A stretch of DNA of 15,666 bases from Flavobacteriales bacterium UBA1820 (GTDB lineage Bacteria > Bacteroidota > Bacteroidia > Flavobacteriales > UBA1820). Of this stretch, positions 7,682-14,777 are shown piece by piece; the stretch's first letter is position 1, and each line of letters opens with the position of its first letter. The stretch spans positions 58,524 to 74,189 of the forward strand of contig DCEW01000016.1 in the NCBI GenBank assembly GCA_002314265.1, in the 5' to 3' direction. The notes under the pieces were generated by a model, which saw only the letters and a list, made by a program, of their open reading frames with translations, was not told the DNA's origin and searched no databases. The position numbers and the translations under genes were made by a program.

Positions 7682-7803
7682 GACGGCAAGTAGTTACAAT
7701 ATAGGTAGTATTCGATGTCAAAAACTGGCGACAAGATAACTACTGCGGTGGGAAAAAGCAAGTTTTTTTGCTTAATTTCTCCCCGGGGCAACCTTCGGAA
7801 GCG

Positions 7804-7842
7804 AAAAAAAAAACGCCGGGAAAGAAAAGTTCTTTCCCGGCG
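7804..7842 (-). terminator. Rho-independent terminator of the OmpA-like gene
   Basis: Read on the minus strand, a perfect 12-bp GC-rich stem (7842-7831 with 7825-7814) with a 5-base loop is followed by ten Ts (7813-7804). It begins 38 bases after the lipoprotein stop codon. A weaker AT-rich hairpin with a T tail (AAGCAA/TTGCTT, 7756-7773) lies further downstream and may be a backup. Confidence 0.92.
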
Positions 7843-7880
7843 GATGTGGAAGGAGCGGAGGGCAGAAGCCTTCCGGGGGA

Positions 7881-8858
7881 TCAGTCGATCGACAACTCGT
7901 CGATCATTTTTTCGATGGCCGACAGGTCGGGAGTGATGATCACTTCCGTGCGGCGGTTGCGCGCCCGGTTGTCGGAATTGGTATTGGGCAGCACGGGGTC
8001 GTATTCGCTGCGGCCGGCGGCAGTGATGTTGCGCGGGTCGATGGAGGGGTTTTGGGTGATGAGTTTGACGATGGCCGTAGCGCGCATCACGCTCAAGTCC
8101 CAGTTGTCCTTCAGTACGCCCTGTCCCCGGTAGGGTACGTTGTCCGTATGGCCTTCGATCATCACGCGGATGTCCGGCTGGGCAACCAGCACTTTGGTGA
8201 TCTCGGCAATGGCGCGGCGGCCTTCGCTGTCTACCTGCCAACTGCCGGAGGGGAACAGCAGGCGGTTTTCCAGCGAAACGTAGATCTTCCCGTCGCGCTG
8301 GGTGATGATCAGGCCTTTTCCTTCAAATCCGACCAAGGCGTCCATCAGAGCGTTCTTGACGGAGGTGAGTTTGTCCTGAATCTGGGAGATCATCCCTTCG
8401 AGCTGGGCTACGCGGGCCTCGCGGGAGTTCAGGTCGGCCTGTTTTCGGGCCAGTTCGGCCTCCAGCGAAGAGATGCTGTCCTGTTTGGCTTTGAGTTCGG
8501 CGAGAAATTCCCGGGCTTGGCGGGAGGAGGCATCCAGCAGGTTTTCCTTGTTTTCGAGCATCTTCTGGTAGGATTGCTGCGAGTCGGCATATTGACGTTT
8601 GAGCTGCTCGAGGGCTTCCCGGTCGGCGGCCGACTGACGGCGGGCGGCCTCCAGTTGGTCGGAAGCCTCCTGGTAGAGCGAGCGGTAACGGCCGGCCTCC
8701 GAGAGGTTCTTTTGGTTCTCGGCCGCCAGGGCTTCGTTTTCGGCTACCGCTTCGGCGTGGCGGGCGGCCAGTTCGTTGTACAGTTTTTTGGAAACGCAGC
8801 CTGTGGACAGCAGGCAGGCGAGAAGGCAAAGTGCCGCGATACGGATCGGTTTGTTCAT
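7881..8858 (-). CDS. OmpA/MotB-domain lipoprotein with long coiled coil
   Basis: A 325-residue envelope protein. Residues 1-20 are a lipoprotein signal peptide with lipobox LSTGC (Cys21 would be lipidated). Residues about 25-170 are rich in A, E, Q, R and L in a heptad-like pattern, a long coiled coil. Residues about 195-310 form an OmpA C-terminal domain: LLFPSGSWQVD, VMIEGHTDNVPY (GHTDN 236-240), NWDLSVMRA (252-260), ITAAGRSEYDP and SDNRARNRRTEVII (295-308), which carries the Asp and Arg that bind diaminopimelate in peptidoglycan. It therefore probably tethers a lipid-anchored rod to the cell wall; this is inference from the domains. It lacks the beta-barrel of true OmpA. It lies 73 bases after the U32 gene on the same strand and ends at a strong terminator, so it may be the last gene of the alr transcript or have a promoter of its own. 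Confidence 0.92.
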   Translation of the reverse strand: MNKPIRIAALCLLACLLSTGCVSKKLYNELAARHAEAVAENEALAAENQKNLSEAGRYRSLYQEASDQLEAARRQSAADREALEQLKRQYADSQQSYQKMLENKENLLDASSRQAREFLAELKAKQDSISSLEAELARKQADLNSREARVAQLEGMISQIQDKLTSVKNALMDALVGFEGKGLIITQRDGKIYVSLENRLLFPSGSWQVDSEGRRAIAEITKVLVAQPDIRVMIEGHTDNVPYRGQGVLKDNWDLSVMRATAIVKLITQNPSIDPRNITAAGRSEYDPVLPNTNSDNRARNRRTEVIITPDLSAIEKMIDELSID

Positions 8859-8931
8859 CGCAAGTAGGGGTGTTTTATCGATTCAGTCGAGTTTCGAGGG
8901 GCAATTTACGGCTTTCCGGCCAAAGGAGGCG

Positions 8932-10758
8932 TTAAGGAAGTGCAAAAAGCTTCATCCGGCAATGGGCGCAGTCGAACTCGGCGCGCAGGGCAAAGCGCCC
9001 ATGACGCAACACGAGATAAGGAAACCCTTTCTCCGGATGCTGCCGGGGGCAGAGTCCGAGGCTGTATTGGAGACAGTGGAGGCATACGGCCAGTTGTGCG
9101 CCGGGAACCTTCTGCTGTTCGTAGGCCGGGGCGAGGCGGGCGGCGCCGCACTGGCGGTAAAATTGCTGGGCCAGGCGGTTGGATACGTTCAGGCGGTAGT
9201 CGGTATCCAAACCGGGGGGAAGCGGCGGGTGCGCGTGCGGAAGGGTCTGCCGCTGCCCGGTCACCGAGCGCAGGCGGACTTCCCGCAGGGCTTCGAGTGT
9301 CTGGCGGCGCAGGGCGGAAACGGCCGAGAGCGGGAGAAAGTATTCCGAGGGGAATGCGATCGCGATGTGGCGGGCTTCGAACTCCGTACCGCCGAGTTTG
9401 GACAAGGCTTGTTCCAGGCGGGCTTTCTGGGGCGTGTCGGCCGGGGTGTGTGCCGCGCAGAGGGTGCCTTCGGCGTGCAGGCCGCTTTCGTCTTCGGCCA
9501 GCAGGCGGTAACCCTCCGGGGTGGCTTCCAGGCGGAGATCGACGGCGACTTTCCGCGTGGCACTTGAAGCGGCGAGAAGGCGGTCGAAGGCGGCATCCTG
9601 GTTGCGGTACAGGAGGTCGCCGGGGCGCACGGAGGGCATGCGGGAGGGATACAGGCGTGAGCCCTGGGCGCGGTTGATGCGAAAACCGCCCTGGACTTCT
9701 CCCCGGCGCAGGTACACGAAGCCGTCGCCGGGAGCGAAGGCCAGGGGGCTGTCGGTGGTGAAACTGTCGCGGGATACGGACACTACGCGTCCGGCGGGCT
9801 GGCCGATGGACTTGGGGGTGGCGGGGTTGGAAAGGTCTTCGGTGCGCTCCCCGTGCAGAAGGTAGTCGGTGTATCCCCGGTTGAAACTGCGGGCGGGGTC
9901 GGGTGTGAAGCGCAGGTCCACCTGTCCGTCCGAAGCACGGGCCAAGTCCGGGCGGCGGTACAGGAGGTCGTCCAGCGTCCGGCGGTAGTAGGCGGTGATG
10001 TTTTTGACGTAGGGGAGGTCCTTGAGGCGGCCTTCGATCTTCAGGGAGCAGACTCCGGCATCGATGAGTGCTTCCAGGTGGGCGCTTCGGTTCATGTCCT
10101 TGAGCGAAAGGGCGTGGGTGCCGGTGCGCAGGAGGTGTCCCTCGGGGTCCAATACGTCGAAGGGCAGGCGGCATACCTGAGCGCAGCGTCCCCGGTTGGC
10201 ACTGCGTCCGCACAAGGCTTGGCTGAGGTAGCACTGCCCGCTGTAACTTACGCACAGGGCACCGTGCACAAAGGCTTCGATTTCGGCACCGCTCTCCCGG
10301 GCGATGGCTTCGATCTGCGGCAGGGAGAGTTCCCGGGCCAGTACCAGGCGGGAAAAACCGGCGCGGTGGAGGAAAAGGGCTTTTTCTACCGTGTCGATGT
10401 GTGCTTGGGTGCTGGCATGTAGCTCGACGGGTGGAAGATCCATCTCCAAAACAGCCATGTCCTGCACGATGAGCGCGTCGATCCCGGCCGAACAGACTTC
10501 CCGGATCATTGCTTCCGCCCGGGGCAGCTCCTCGTCCTGCAACAGGGTGTTGAGGGTTACGTATACCCGGGCGCGGTAACGGTGGGCATAGTCGGCTACC
10601 CGGGCGAGTTGCTCGACGGGGTTGCCGGCCTGGTGGCGGGCGGAGAAATCCGGTCCGCCGAGGTACACAGCATCCGCTCCGTGGTCGATGGCGGCGATGG
10701 CTATCTCGGCATCCCGGGCAGGGGCGAGCAGTTCGATGGAGCGGACGGAGCGGGGCAT
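8932..10758 (-). CDS. U32 family protein, RlhA/TrhP-like RNA hydroxylase
   Basis: A 608-residue U32 ('collagenase-like peptidase') family protein. The N-terminal barrel starts IELLAPARDAEIAIAAIDHGADAVYLGG; HASTQ (114-118) and ARELSL (141-146) follow, then the signature EAFVHGALC (161-169) with cysteines C169, C176, C192 and C196 (GQCYLS ... NRGRCAQVC), the likely Fe-S ligands. A DUF3656-like middle domain (about 370-490) follows, and a second cysteine group lies at the C-terminus (C559, C562, C570, C597, C600). Length and layout resemble E. coli RlhA (YdcP), which hydroxylates a cytidine of 23S rRNA; TrhP relatives hydroxylate tRNA uridine using prephenate. Which RNA this protein modifies cannot be told, and protease activity is doubtful for the family. 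It starts 25 bases after the alr stop, implying co-transcription. Confidence 0.88.
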   Translation of the reverse strand: MPRSVRSIELLAPARDAEIAIAAIDHGADAVYLGGPDFSARHQAGNPVEQLARVADYAHRYRARVYVTLNTLLQDEELPRAEAMIREVCSAGIDALIVQDMAVLEMDLPPVELHASTQAHIDTVEKALFLHRAGFSRLVLARELSLPQIEAIARESGAEIEAFVHGALCVSYSGQCYLSQALCGRSANRGRCAQVCRLPFDVLDPEGHLLRTGTHALSLKDMNRSAHLEALIDAGVCSLKIEGRLKDLPYVKNITAYYRRTLDDLLYRRPDLARASDGQVDLRFTPDPARSFNRGYTDYLLHGERTEDLSNPATPKSIGQPAGRVVSVSRDSFTTDSPLAFAPGDGFVYLRRGEVQGGFRINRAQGSRLYPSRMPSVRPGDLLYRNQDAAFDRLLAASSATRKVAVDLRLEATPEGYRLLAEDESGLHAEGTLCAAHTPADTPQKARLEQALSKLGGTEFEARHIAIAFPSEYFLPLSAVSALRRQTLEALREVRLRSVTGQRQTLPHAHPPLPPGLDTDYRLNVSNRLAQQFYRQCGAARLAPAYEQQKVPGAQLAVCLHCLQYSLGLCPRQHPEKGFPYLVLRHGRFALRAEFDCAHCRMKLFALP

Positions 10759-10783
10759 AGGTGTCGCAGACGGGGTTGGAAGG

Positions 10784-12325
10784 TCAGATGTCCAGTTTAT
10801 AGATGTGTTTTACCCGGTCGGAGATACCGGTGAGGATTTCGTAGGAGATGGTGCCGGTAGCTTCGGCGATCTCGTCGGCGGTGGGAAAATCGCCCATCAG
10901 GATCACCGGGTCGCCTTCGCGGCAGGGGATGCCTGTCACGTCGACCATCATCATGTCCATGCACACCGAGCCGACGATGGGGGCTTTCTGTCCTGCGATC
11001 TGGACGTATCCGTTGCCGTTGCCCCACAGACGAGGGATGCCGTCGGCATATCCGATGGGCAGGGTGGCGATGTGCGAGACGTGCGAGACGCGGTAACGGC
11101 GGTTGTAGCTCACCGTTTCGCCGGGTTCGAGTTCGCGGATCTGGGAGATGACCGTGCGCAGGGTGGCGCAGGGGATCAAGCGTTTTTGTTCGGCATAGAA
11201 AGGTGAATAACCGTACAGGCCGAGCCCCAGACGCACCATTTCGAAGGTGTATTGGCCGTAGGCGCACAGTCCGGCCGTATTGAGGATGTGGCGGATGGGA
11301 CGGTAGCCGATGCCTCGGGAAAGCTGTTCGGACATCTGTTCGAAGAGGTGGATTTGTCCCAGGGTGAACTCTTCCTCGCGAGGGTCTTCGGCGGCCACCA
11401 GGTGGGAAAAGACCGAGGCTACGCGTACCGACGGCAGGGCTTTCAGCGCGGATACCAGCGAGTCGATCTGGCTGGGGGAGAATCCCAGGCGGTGCATGCC
11501 GGTGTCCAGTTTGATGTGTATGGGATAGGGTTCGGGAAAGGAAAACGAGGCGAGAGCCTGGACAAAGCGTTCCAATACGCCCAGGGAGTAGATTTCCGGT
11601 TCGAGCCGGTTTTTGATCAGGGTGGTCAGGCTGCTGCGTTCGGGGTTCATCACGATGATGGGGGTGCGGATGCCCCGGGCGCGCAGGTGAACCCCTTCGT
11701 CTACGTAAGCCACTCCGAGGTAATCGACCGCGTGGTCCTGCAGGACGGATGCGATTTCGGCTTCGCCCAGTCCGTACGATTTGGCTTTGACCATGCACAT
11801 GGTACGGGTGCCTTCGGGAAGTTTGGATCGCAGGTAGGACAGGTTGTGGACGATGGCGTTCAGATCGACTTCCAGCACGGTGTCGTGGACGCGGCGTTGC
11901 ATCAGGGATTCGATACGGCGCGGGGAGAACGATTCGGGGGCTTTGATCAGTACCGACTCGTTCTGGAAGTCGAACTTGGGCAGGTCGGCCAGGGCGTCTT
12001 CCAGGTCGTTGTAGAGCAGTGACAGTTTGGGAAAGGCGTAGCGGTACTGTTCGATCTGCGGGCCGAAACACAGCAGGTGTTTGAACTCCATCCGGCGGAG
12101 CATTCCGCCGATCGGACGCAGGTAACCGTCCGGGTCGTCCACCCGGGAGAGGTCGAAGCCCAGTACGGCCGAGATGTCCGGAGTCCAACTTTGTCGTTTG
12201 AGAAAGTCCAGTGAACGGGCGAACGATTCCGGGGACAGGGCTCCGAAATCGCAGAGGAGAAAGCAGTCGTTTTTGCCGCGTGTGATCTCCAGAGAGTTTT
12301 TGAGGGATTTCTCGACAGGCTCCAT
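10784..12325 (-). CDS. alr: Alanine racemase with MurF-derived N-terminal domain
   Basis: Alanine racemase interconverts L- and D-alanine with PLP, feeding D-Ala-D-Ala of peptidoglycan. The racemase occupies about residues 145-513: MVKAKSYG with PLP lysine K180, KLDTGMHRLGF (272-282), HILNTAGL, VRLGLGLYGYSP, VSYNRRY with the catalytic tyrosine (Y407), LPIGYADGIPR (about 423-432) and VGSVCMDMMMVDV (451-463). Residues about 10-145 are not racemase: they match the C-terminal domain of the MurF-Alr fusion of Bacteroidota (LEITRGKNDCFLLCDF, SLDFLKRQ, ESVLIKAPESFSPRRIESLMQRRVHDTVLEVDLNAI). The MurF nucleotide-binding domains are missing, and the MurF D-S-Y-N-x-(N/D) motif reads DFGALS. The ATG at 12325 is chosen; an in-frame TTG at 12388 lies at or before the likely transcription start. 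It is first of an alr-U32(-lipoprotein) set. Confidence 0.93.
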   Translation of the reverse strand: MEPVEKSLKNSLEITRGKNDCFLLCDFGALSPESFARSLDFLKRQSWTPDISAVLGFDLSRVDDPDGYLRPIGGMLRRMEFKHLLCFGPQIEQYRYAFPKLSLLYNDLEDALADLPKFDFQNESVLIKAPESFSPRRIESLMQRRVHDTVLEVDLNAIVHNLSYLRSKLPEGTRTMCMVKAKSYGLGEAEIASVLQDHAVDYLGVAYVDEGVHLRARGIRTPIIVMNPERSSLTTLIKNRLEPEIYSLGVLERFVQALASFSFPEPYPIHIKLDTGMHRLGFSPSQIDSLVSALKALPSVRVASVFSHLVAAEDPREEEFTLGQIHLFEQMSEQLSRGIGYRPIRHILNTAGLCAYGQYTFEMVRLGLGLYGYSPFYAEQKRLIPCATLRTVISQIRELEPGETVSYNRRYRVSHVSHIATLPIGYADGIPRLWGNGNGYVQIAGQKAPIVGSVCMDMMMVDVTGIPCREGDPVILMGDFPTADEIAEATGTISYEILTGISDRVKHIYKLDI

Positions 12326-12349
12326 CGCAGTTGTTTTTGGGTGTATTTT

Positions 12350-12369
12350 TTTTCCCCATTGGGGGAAAA
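12350..12369 (-). promoter_or_regulatory. Stem-loop in the alr leader
   Basis: An 8-bp inverted repeat (TTTTCCCC at 12350-12357, GGGGAAAA at 12362-12369) with a 4-base loop lies between the likely alr transcription start and the ATG. In the minus-strand RNA it is followed by an A-rich stretch, not a U-tract, so it is not a terminator of that transcript. It could affect translation or RNA stability; role unknown. Confidence 0.4.
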
Positions 12370-12390
12370 GGGATGTTTTTTTGCGCAAAA

Positions 12391-12398
12391 CAAAGTTA
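12391..12398 (-). promoter_or_regulatory. alr promoter -7 element
   Basis: On the minus strand TAACTTTG (12398 to 12391) is an exact TAnnTTTG match about 66 bases before the alr ATG. No good TTTG is present at the -33 position; a TTC lies near there. The match also supports the ATG at 12325, since translation from the in-frame TTG at 12388 would begin at or just before the transcript's 5' end. Confidence 0.5.
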
Positions 12399-12426
12399 GT
12401 AAAAACCCGTGCCGGGAAGACTTGTT

Positions 12427-12447
12427 CCGACCTTGTTTTTTGGTCGG
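12427..12447. repeat. Inverted repeat in the alr/ROK divergent region
   Basis: CCGACC (12427-12432) and GGTCGG (12442-12447) form a perfect 6-bp inverted repeat around a T-rich 9-base spacer. It lies between the divergent promoters of alr and the ROK gene, where a regulator could bind both sides; it could equally be a chance hairpin. Otherwise this 230-base gap holds only the two promoters and the alr leader stem-loop. Confidence 0.3.
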
Positions 12448-12494
12448 GGAGGGAAGTTTGTGCGTTTTTTATTTTCGTATGCAGGGAAAAGTTG

Positions 12495-12502
12495 TAAATT
12501 TA
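12495..12502 (+). promoter_or_regulatory. Candidate promoter -7 element of the ROK-MFS-SIS set
   Basis: TAAATTTA at 12495-12502 matches TAnnTTTG except at the last base and sits 53 bases before the ROK ATG. A TTTTCG at 12472-12477 is near the -33 position, similar to the TTTTC seen ahead of secA. No other candidate lies closer to the gene. Confidence 0.38.
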
Positions 12503-12555
12503 CCCCGCTTTCTCGAAAAGCACGACCTTATACAGAGAACAAAATACGTACGACT

Positions 12556-13512
12556 ATGGCAGTAATAGGCTTGGACCTGGGCGGAACAAAGCTCAAGGGG
12601 GGTGTTTTCACCGAACATGCGGAAATCGTCTACAAGGACGAACGGAAACTGGAACACCGGCAGGGACATGAAGTAGGCCGTCTGATCCAGGAGTTCGTCT
12701 CCGATATGTTGCGCCAGGCCAAAGGGTTGGGTCAGGTCATCGACGCCGTAGGCATCTGCGTGCCGGGTATTTCGTATCAGGATCGGGGAACGGTCTGGTG
12801 TCCCAATATTCCCGGATGGGAGGACTACCCGCTGCGGGAGGAGATCCAGCAGGTGTGCGACCGCAATACGATCGTAACGGTCGATTCGGACCGGGTGTGC
12901 TGCATTCTGGGCGAAGCATGGGCCGGTGCGGCCGAAAACGTGAACAACGCTATTTTCCTGGCCGTGGGAACGGGTATCGCAGCGGGAATCCTGGCCAACG
13001 GCCGCGTGCTGCGCGGAGCGCACGACATATCGGGTGCGATCGGTTGGTGGGCGCTCGACAAGGAATACAAGCAAAAATACGAGGTGTGCGGCTGTTTCGA
13101 ACACCACTGCTCGGGCGAAGGCTTGGCCAAGGTAGCCCGGGAACTGCTCGAGGAAAATCCGCAGTACCAGGGCGTGCTGCGCAACCGGAAGCCGGAGGAG
13201 ATCACTTCGTACGATTTGTTCGAGGTGTATCCCCAGGGCGATGAGATCGCTACCAAGACCTTCGACATCGCCATCGAGATGTGGGGCATGGCAGTGGCCA
13301 ATCTGGTGAGCCTGTTCGACCCCTCGAAGATCATCTTCGGCGGTGGAGTATTCGGCCCGGCGCTTCAGTTTCTGGACCGGATCAAACAGGCGGCGGTGCG
13401 CCACGCACAACCTATCGCCATCCAAAAAGTGGAGATCGTTCCCTCGATGCTCGGCGGGGATGCCGTGCTGATGGGTGCCGGGTACCTGGCCCTGCGCAGC
13501 ATCAGCGAGTAA
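12556..13512 (+). CDS. ROK-family sugar kinase-like protein with altered active-site motif
   Basis: A 318-residue ROK protein (sugar kinase / regulator superfamily). The phosphate-1 motif GLDLGGTK (5-12) starts the fold; AVGICVPGI, then VDSDRVCCILGEAWAG (109-124, with D112 at the catalytic base position), AVGTGIAAGIL (136-146, phosphate 2), and IIFGGGVFG near the C-terminus. No helix-turn-helix precedes it, so it is more likely a kinase than a repressor. The usual GEIGH motif reads GAIGW (160-164): the sugar-binding Glu and the zinc-binding His are replaced by Ala and Trp. The cysteine cluster persists as CGCFEHHC (178-185). The ATG at 12556 is chosen because the fold begins there; an upstream in-frame start would add about 49 unrelated residues across the promoter. 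First of a three-gene set with a transporter and a SIS protein; substrate unknown. Confidence 0.88.
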   Translation: MAVIGLDLGGTKLKGGVFTEHAEIVYKDERKLEHRQGHEVGRLIQEFVSDMLRQAKGLGQVIDAVGICVPGISYQDRGTVWCPNIPGWEDYPLREEIQQVCDRNTIVTVDSDRVCCILGEAWAGAAENVNNAIFLAVGTGIAAGILANGRVLRGAHDISGAIGWWALDKEYKQKYEVCGCFEHHCSGEGLAKVARELLEENPQYQGVLRNRKPEEITSYDLFEVYPQGDEIATKTFDIAIEMWGMAVANLVSLFDPSKIIFGGGVFGPALQFLDRIKQAAVRHAQPIAIQKVEIVPSMLGGDAVLMGAGYLALRSISE

Positions 13513-13568
13513 GGGAGCCGGGCATTTTGCATAACGAAAGAAAATAACCAACGAAAAAACATACGACG

Positions 13569-14720
13569 ATGAATTATAAAACAAACCAGGTATTCGTGGC
13601 GGCGTGCGCCGGGTTGGCCTTCTTCGGTGTGGCCATGCTTTCGCTCGGGCCGATCCTGGGACAACTCAACGCCCGGGTGGAAGGGGCGACGGCATTGCCT
13701 TCCACGATGTCCATCGGGATCATCCTCGGCACGGTGCTTTTCGGACCGGTGGTGGACCGGTTTGGCTACAAGTGGCTGCTGATCATCGGTTCGCTGCTCT
13801 CGCTGATCGGCCTGGAAGGGCTGGCCAACGCACTGGAGATCCAGTTGCTGCACGGAGCGATGTTCATGATCGGTTTCGGCGGGGGAATCCTCAACGGCCT
13901 GACCAATGCGCTGGTTTCGGATATCTACGACGACAGACGGAGAGGCGGCCGGTTGAGCATCCTCGGGGCGTTCTATTGTGTGGGGGCCTTGCTGTGGACG
14001 CTGTTGAACTACTATATGCCGGACAACTACATCGTGCCGCTGCATTGCATATCGGGCGTGATGGCCTTGTTTATCGTGTATTTCTGCCTCATCCCGTTCC
14101 CCCAGGCCAAGCCGCAGGGCAGCGTTTCGTTTACCAAAACGGTGGGGCTGCTCAAGTATCCGGCACTGCTCCTTTTTGCAGTCATTCTGTTTTTCCAGAG
14201 CGGTTTCGAAGGAGCCAGCGGTAGCTTTACCCCGAAGTATCTGGAAGATCACGGCGGGGTGGCGGCTACGGCAGCTACCTTGTCGCTCACCTGGTTTACG
14301 GTGGGGATGCTGTGCGGGCGCTTGCCTTTGGGACTGATCATGAAAAAACTCCGGGACAACGGTACGCTGTACCTCTACCTGACGGTGGCGCTGGCCGGGG
14401 TGGCGATCCTCTATTTCAGCAGCGACGTAACATTGGTACATTTGGCCATGGCGCTGGTAGGATTCGGCGTGGGGGCTACCTACCCGGTGGTATTGTCTTA
14501 TCTGGGCGGGGCGTTCCGCGAGATGTCCGGCACGGCGTTTTCCATTGCGATCTTTATTGCGCTGTGCGGTCAGTTTGCCTTTAACAAGGTGGTGGGCGTG
14601 ATGTTCGACCGGGGAGGATATGCGTGGTTCCCGGTGGTGCTGGCCCTGGCCGTGGTGATGATGATGCTGCTCTTGCCGGTGGCTGCGGCGGCAGTCCGGA
14701 AAAAGACCGGCAAGGCGTGA
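13569..14720 (+). CDS. Major facilitator superfamily transporter
   Basis: A 383-residue, strongly hydrophobic protein with about 12 predicted membrane segments. The MFS motif A between helices 2 and 3 reads GPVVDRFGYK (59-68). The stretch GGGILNGLTNALVSDIY (104-120) followed by LSILGAFYCVGAL (129-141) resembles sugar porters of the FucP/NagP-like type, so a sugar or amino-sugar substrate driven by a cation gradient is plausible but inferred. The cytoplasmic loop between halves is around FPQAKPQGSVSFTKT, and the C-terminus is basic (RKKTGKA), consistent with an inner-membrane protein with a cytoplasmic tail. It lies 56 bases after the ROK gene and 57 before the SIS gene; these spacers are A-rich, serving as leaders without Shine-Dalgarno sites, and show no terminator. 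Confidence 0.9.
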   Translation: MNYKTNQVFVAACAGLAFFGVAMLSLGPILGQLNARVEGATALPSTMSIGIILGTVLFGPVVDRFGYKWLLIIGSLLSLIGLEGLANALEIQLLHGAMFMIGFGGGILNGLTNALVSDIYDDRRRGGRLSILGAFYCVGALLWTLLNYYMPDNYIVPLHCISGVMALFIVYFCLIPFPQAKPQGSVSFTKTVGLLKYPALLLFAVILFFQSGFEGASGSFTPKYLEDHGGVAATAATLSLTWFTVGMLCGRLPLGLIMKKLRDNGTLYLYLTVALAGVAILYFSSDVTLVHLAMALVGFGVGATYPVVLSYLGGAFREMSGTAFSIAIFIALCGQFAFNKVVGVMFDRGGYAWFPVVLALAVVMMMLLLPVAAAAVRKKTGKA

Positions 14721-14777
14721 GAAATAAAAAAACAATAAAAACATAGATTACCAACCTTAAAAATCAAAACAGAAAAA

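Noticed and set aside
7756..7773. AT-rich hairpin AAGCAA/TTGCTT as a small RNA or regulatory element
   Set aside because: The stem is only six AT-rich pairs and no promoter or conserved structure accompanies it; at best a backup terminator for the lipoprotein gene.
12326..12388. N-terminal extension of alr from an in-frame TTG at 12388
   Set aside because: The extra 21 residues are translated from an AT-rich leader with a stem-loop, and the likely transcription start lies at about this point; the ATG at 12325 is more plausible.
12409..12555. N-terminal extension of the ROK protein by 49 residues
   Set aside because: It would run through the candidate promoter and has no similarity to ROK proteins or to a DNA-binding domain; the fold begins at the ATG at 12556.
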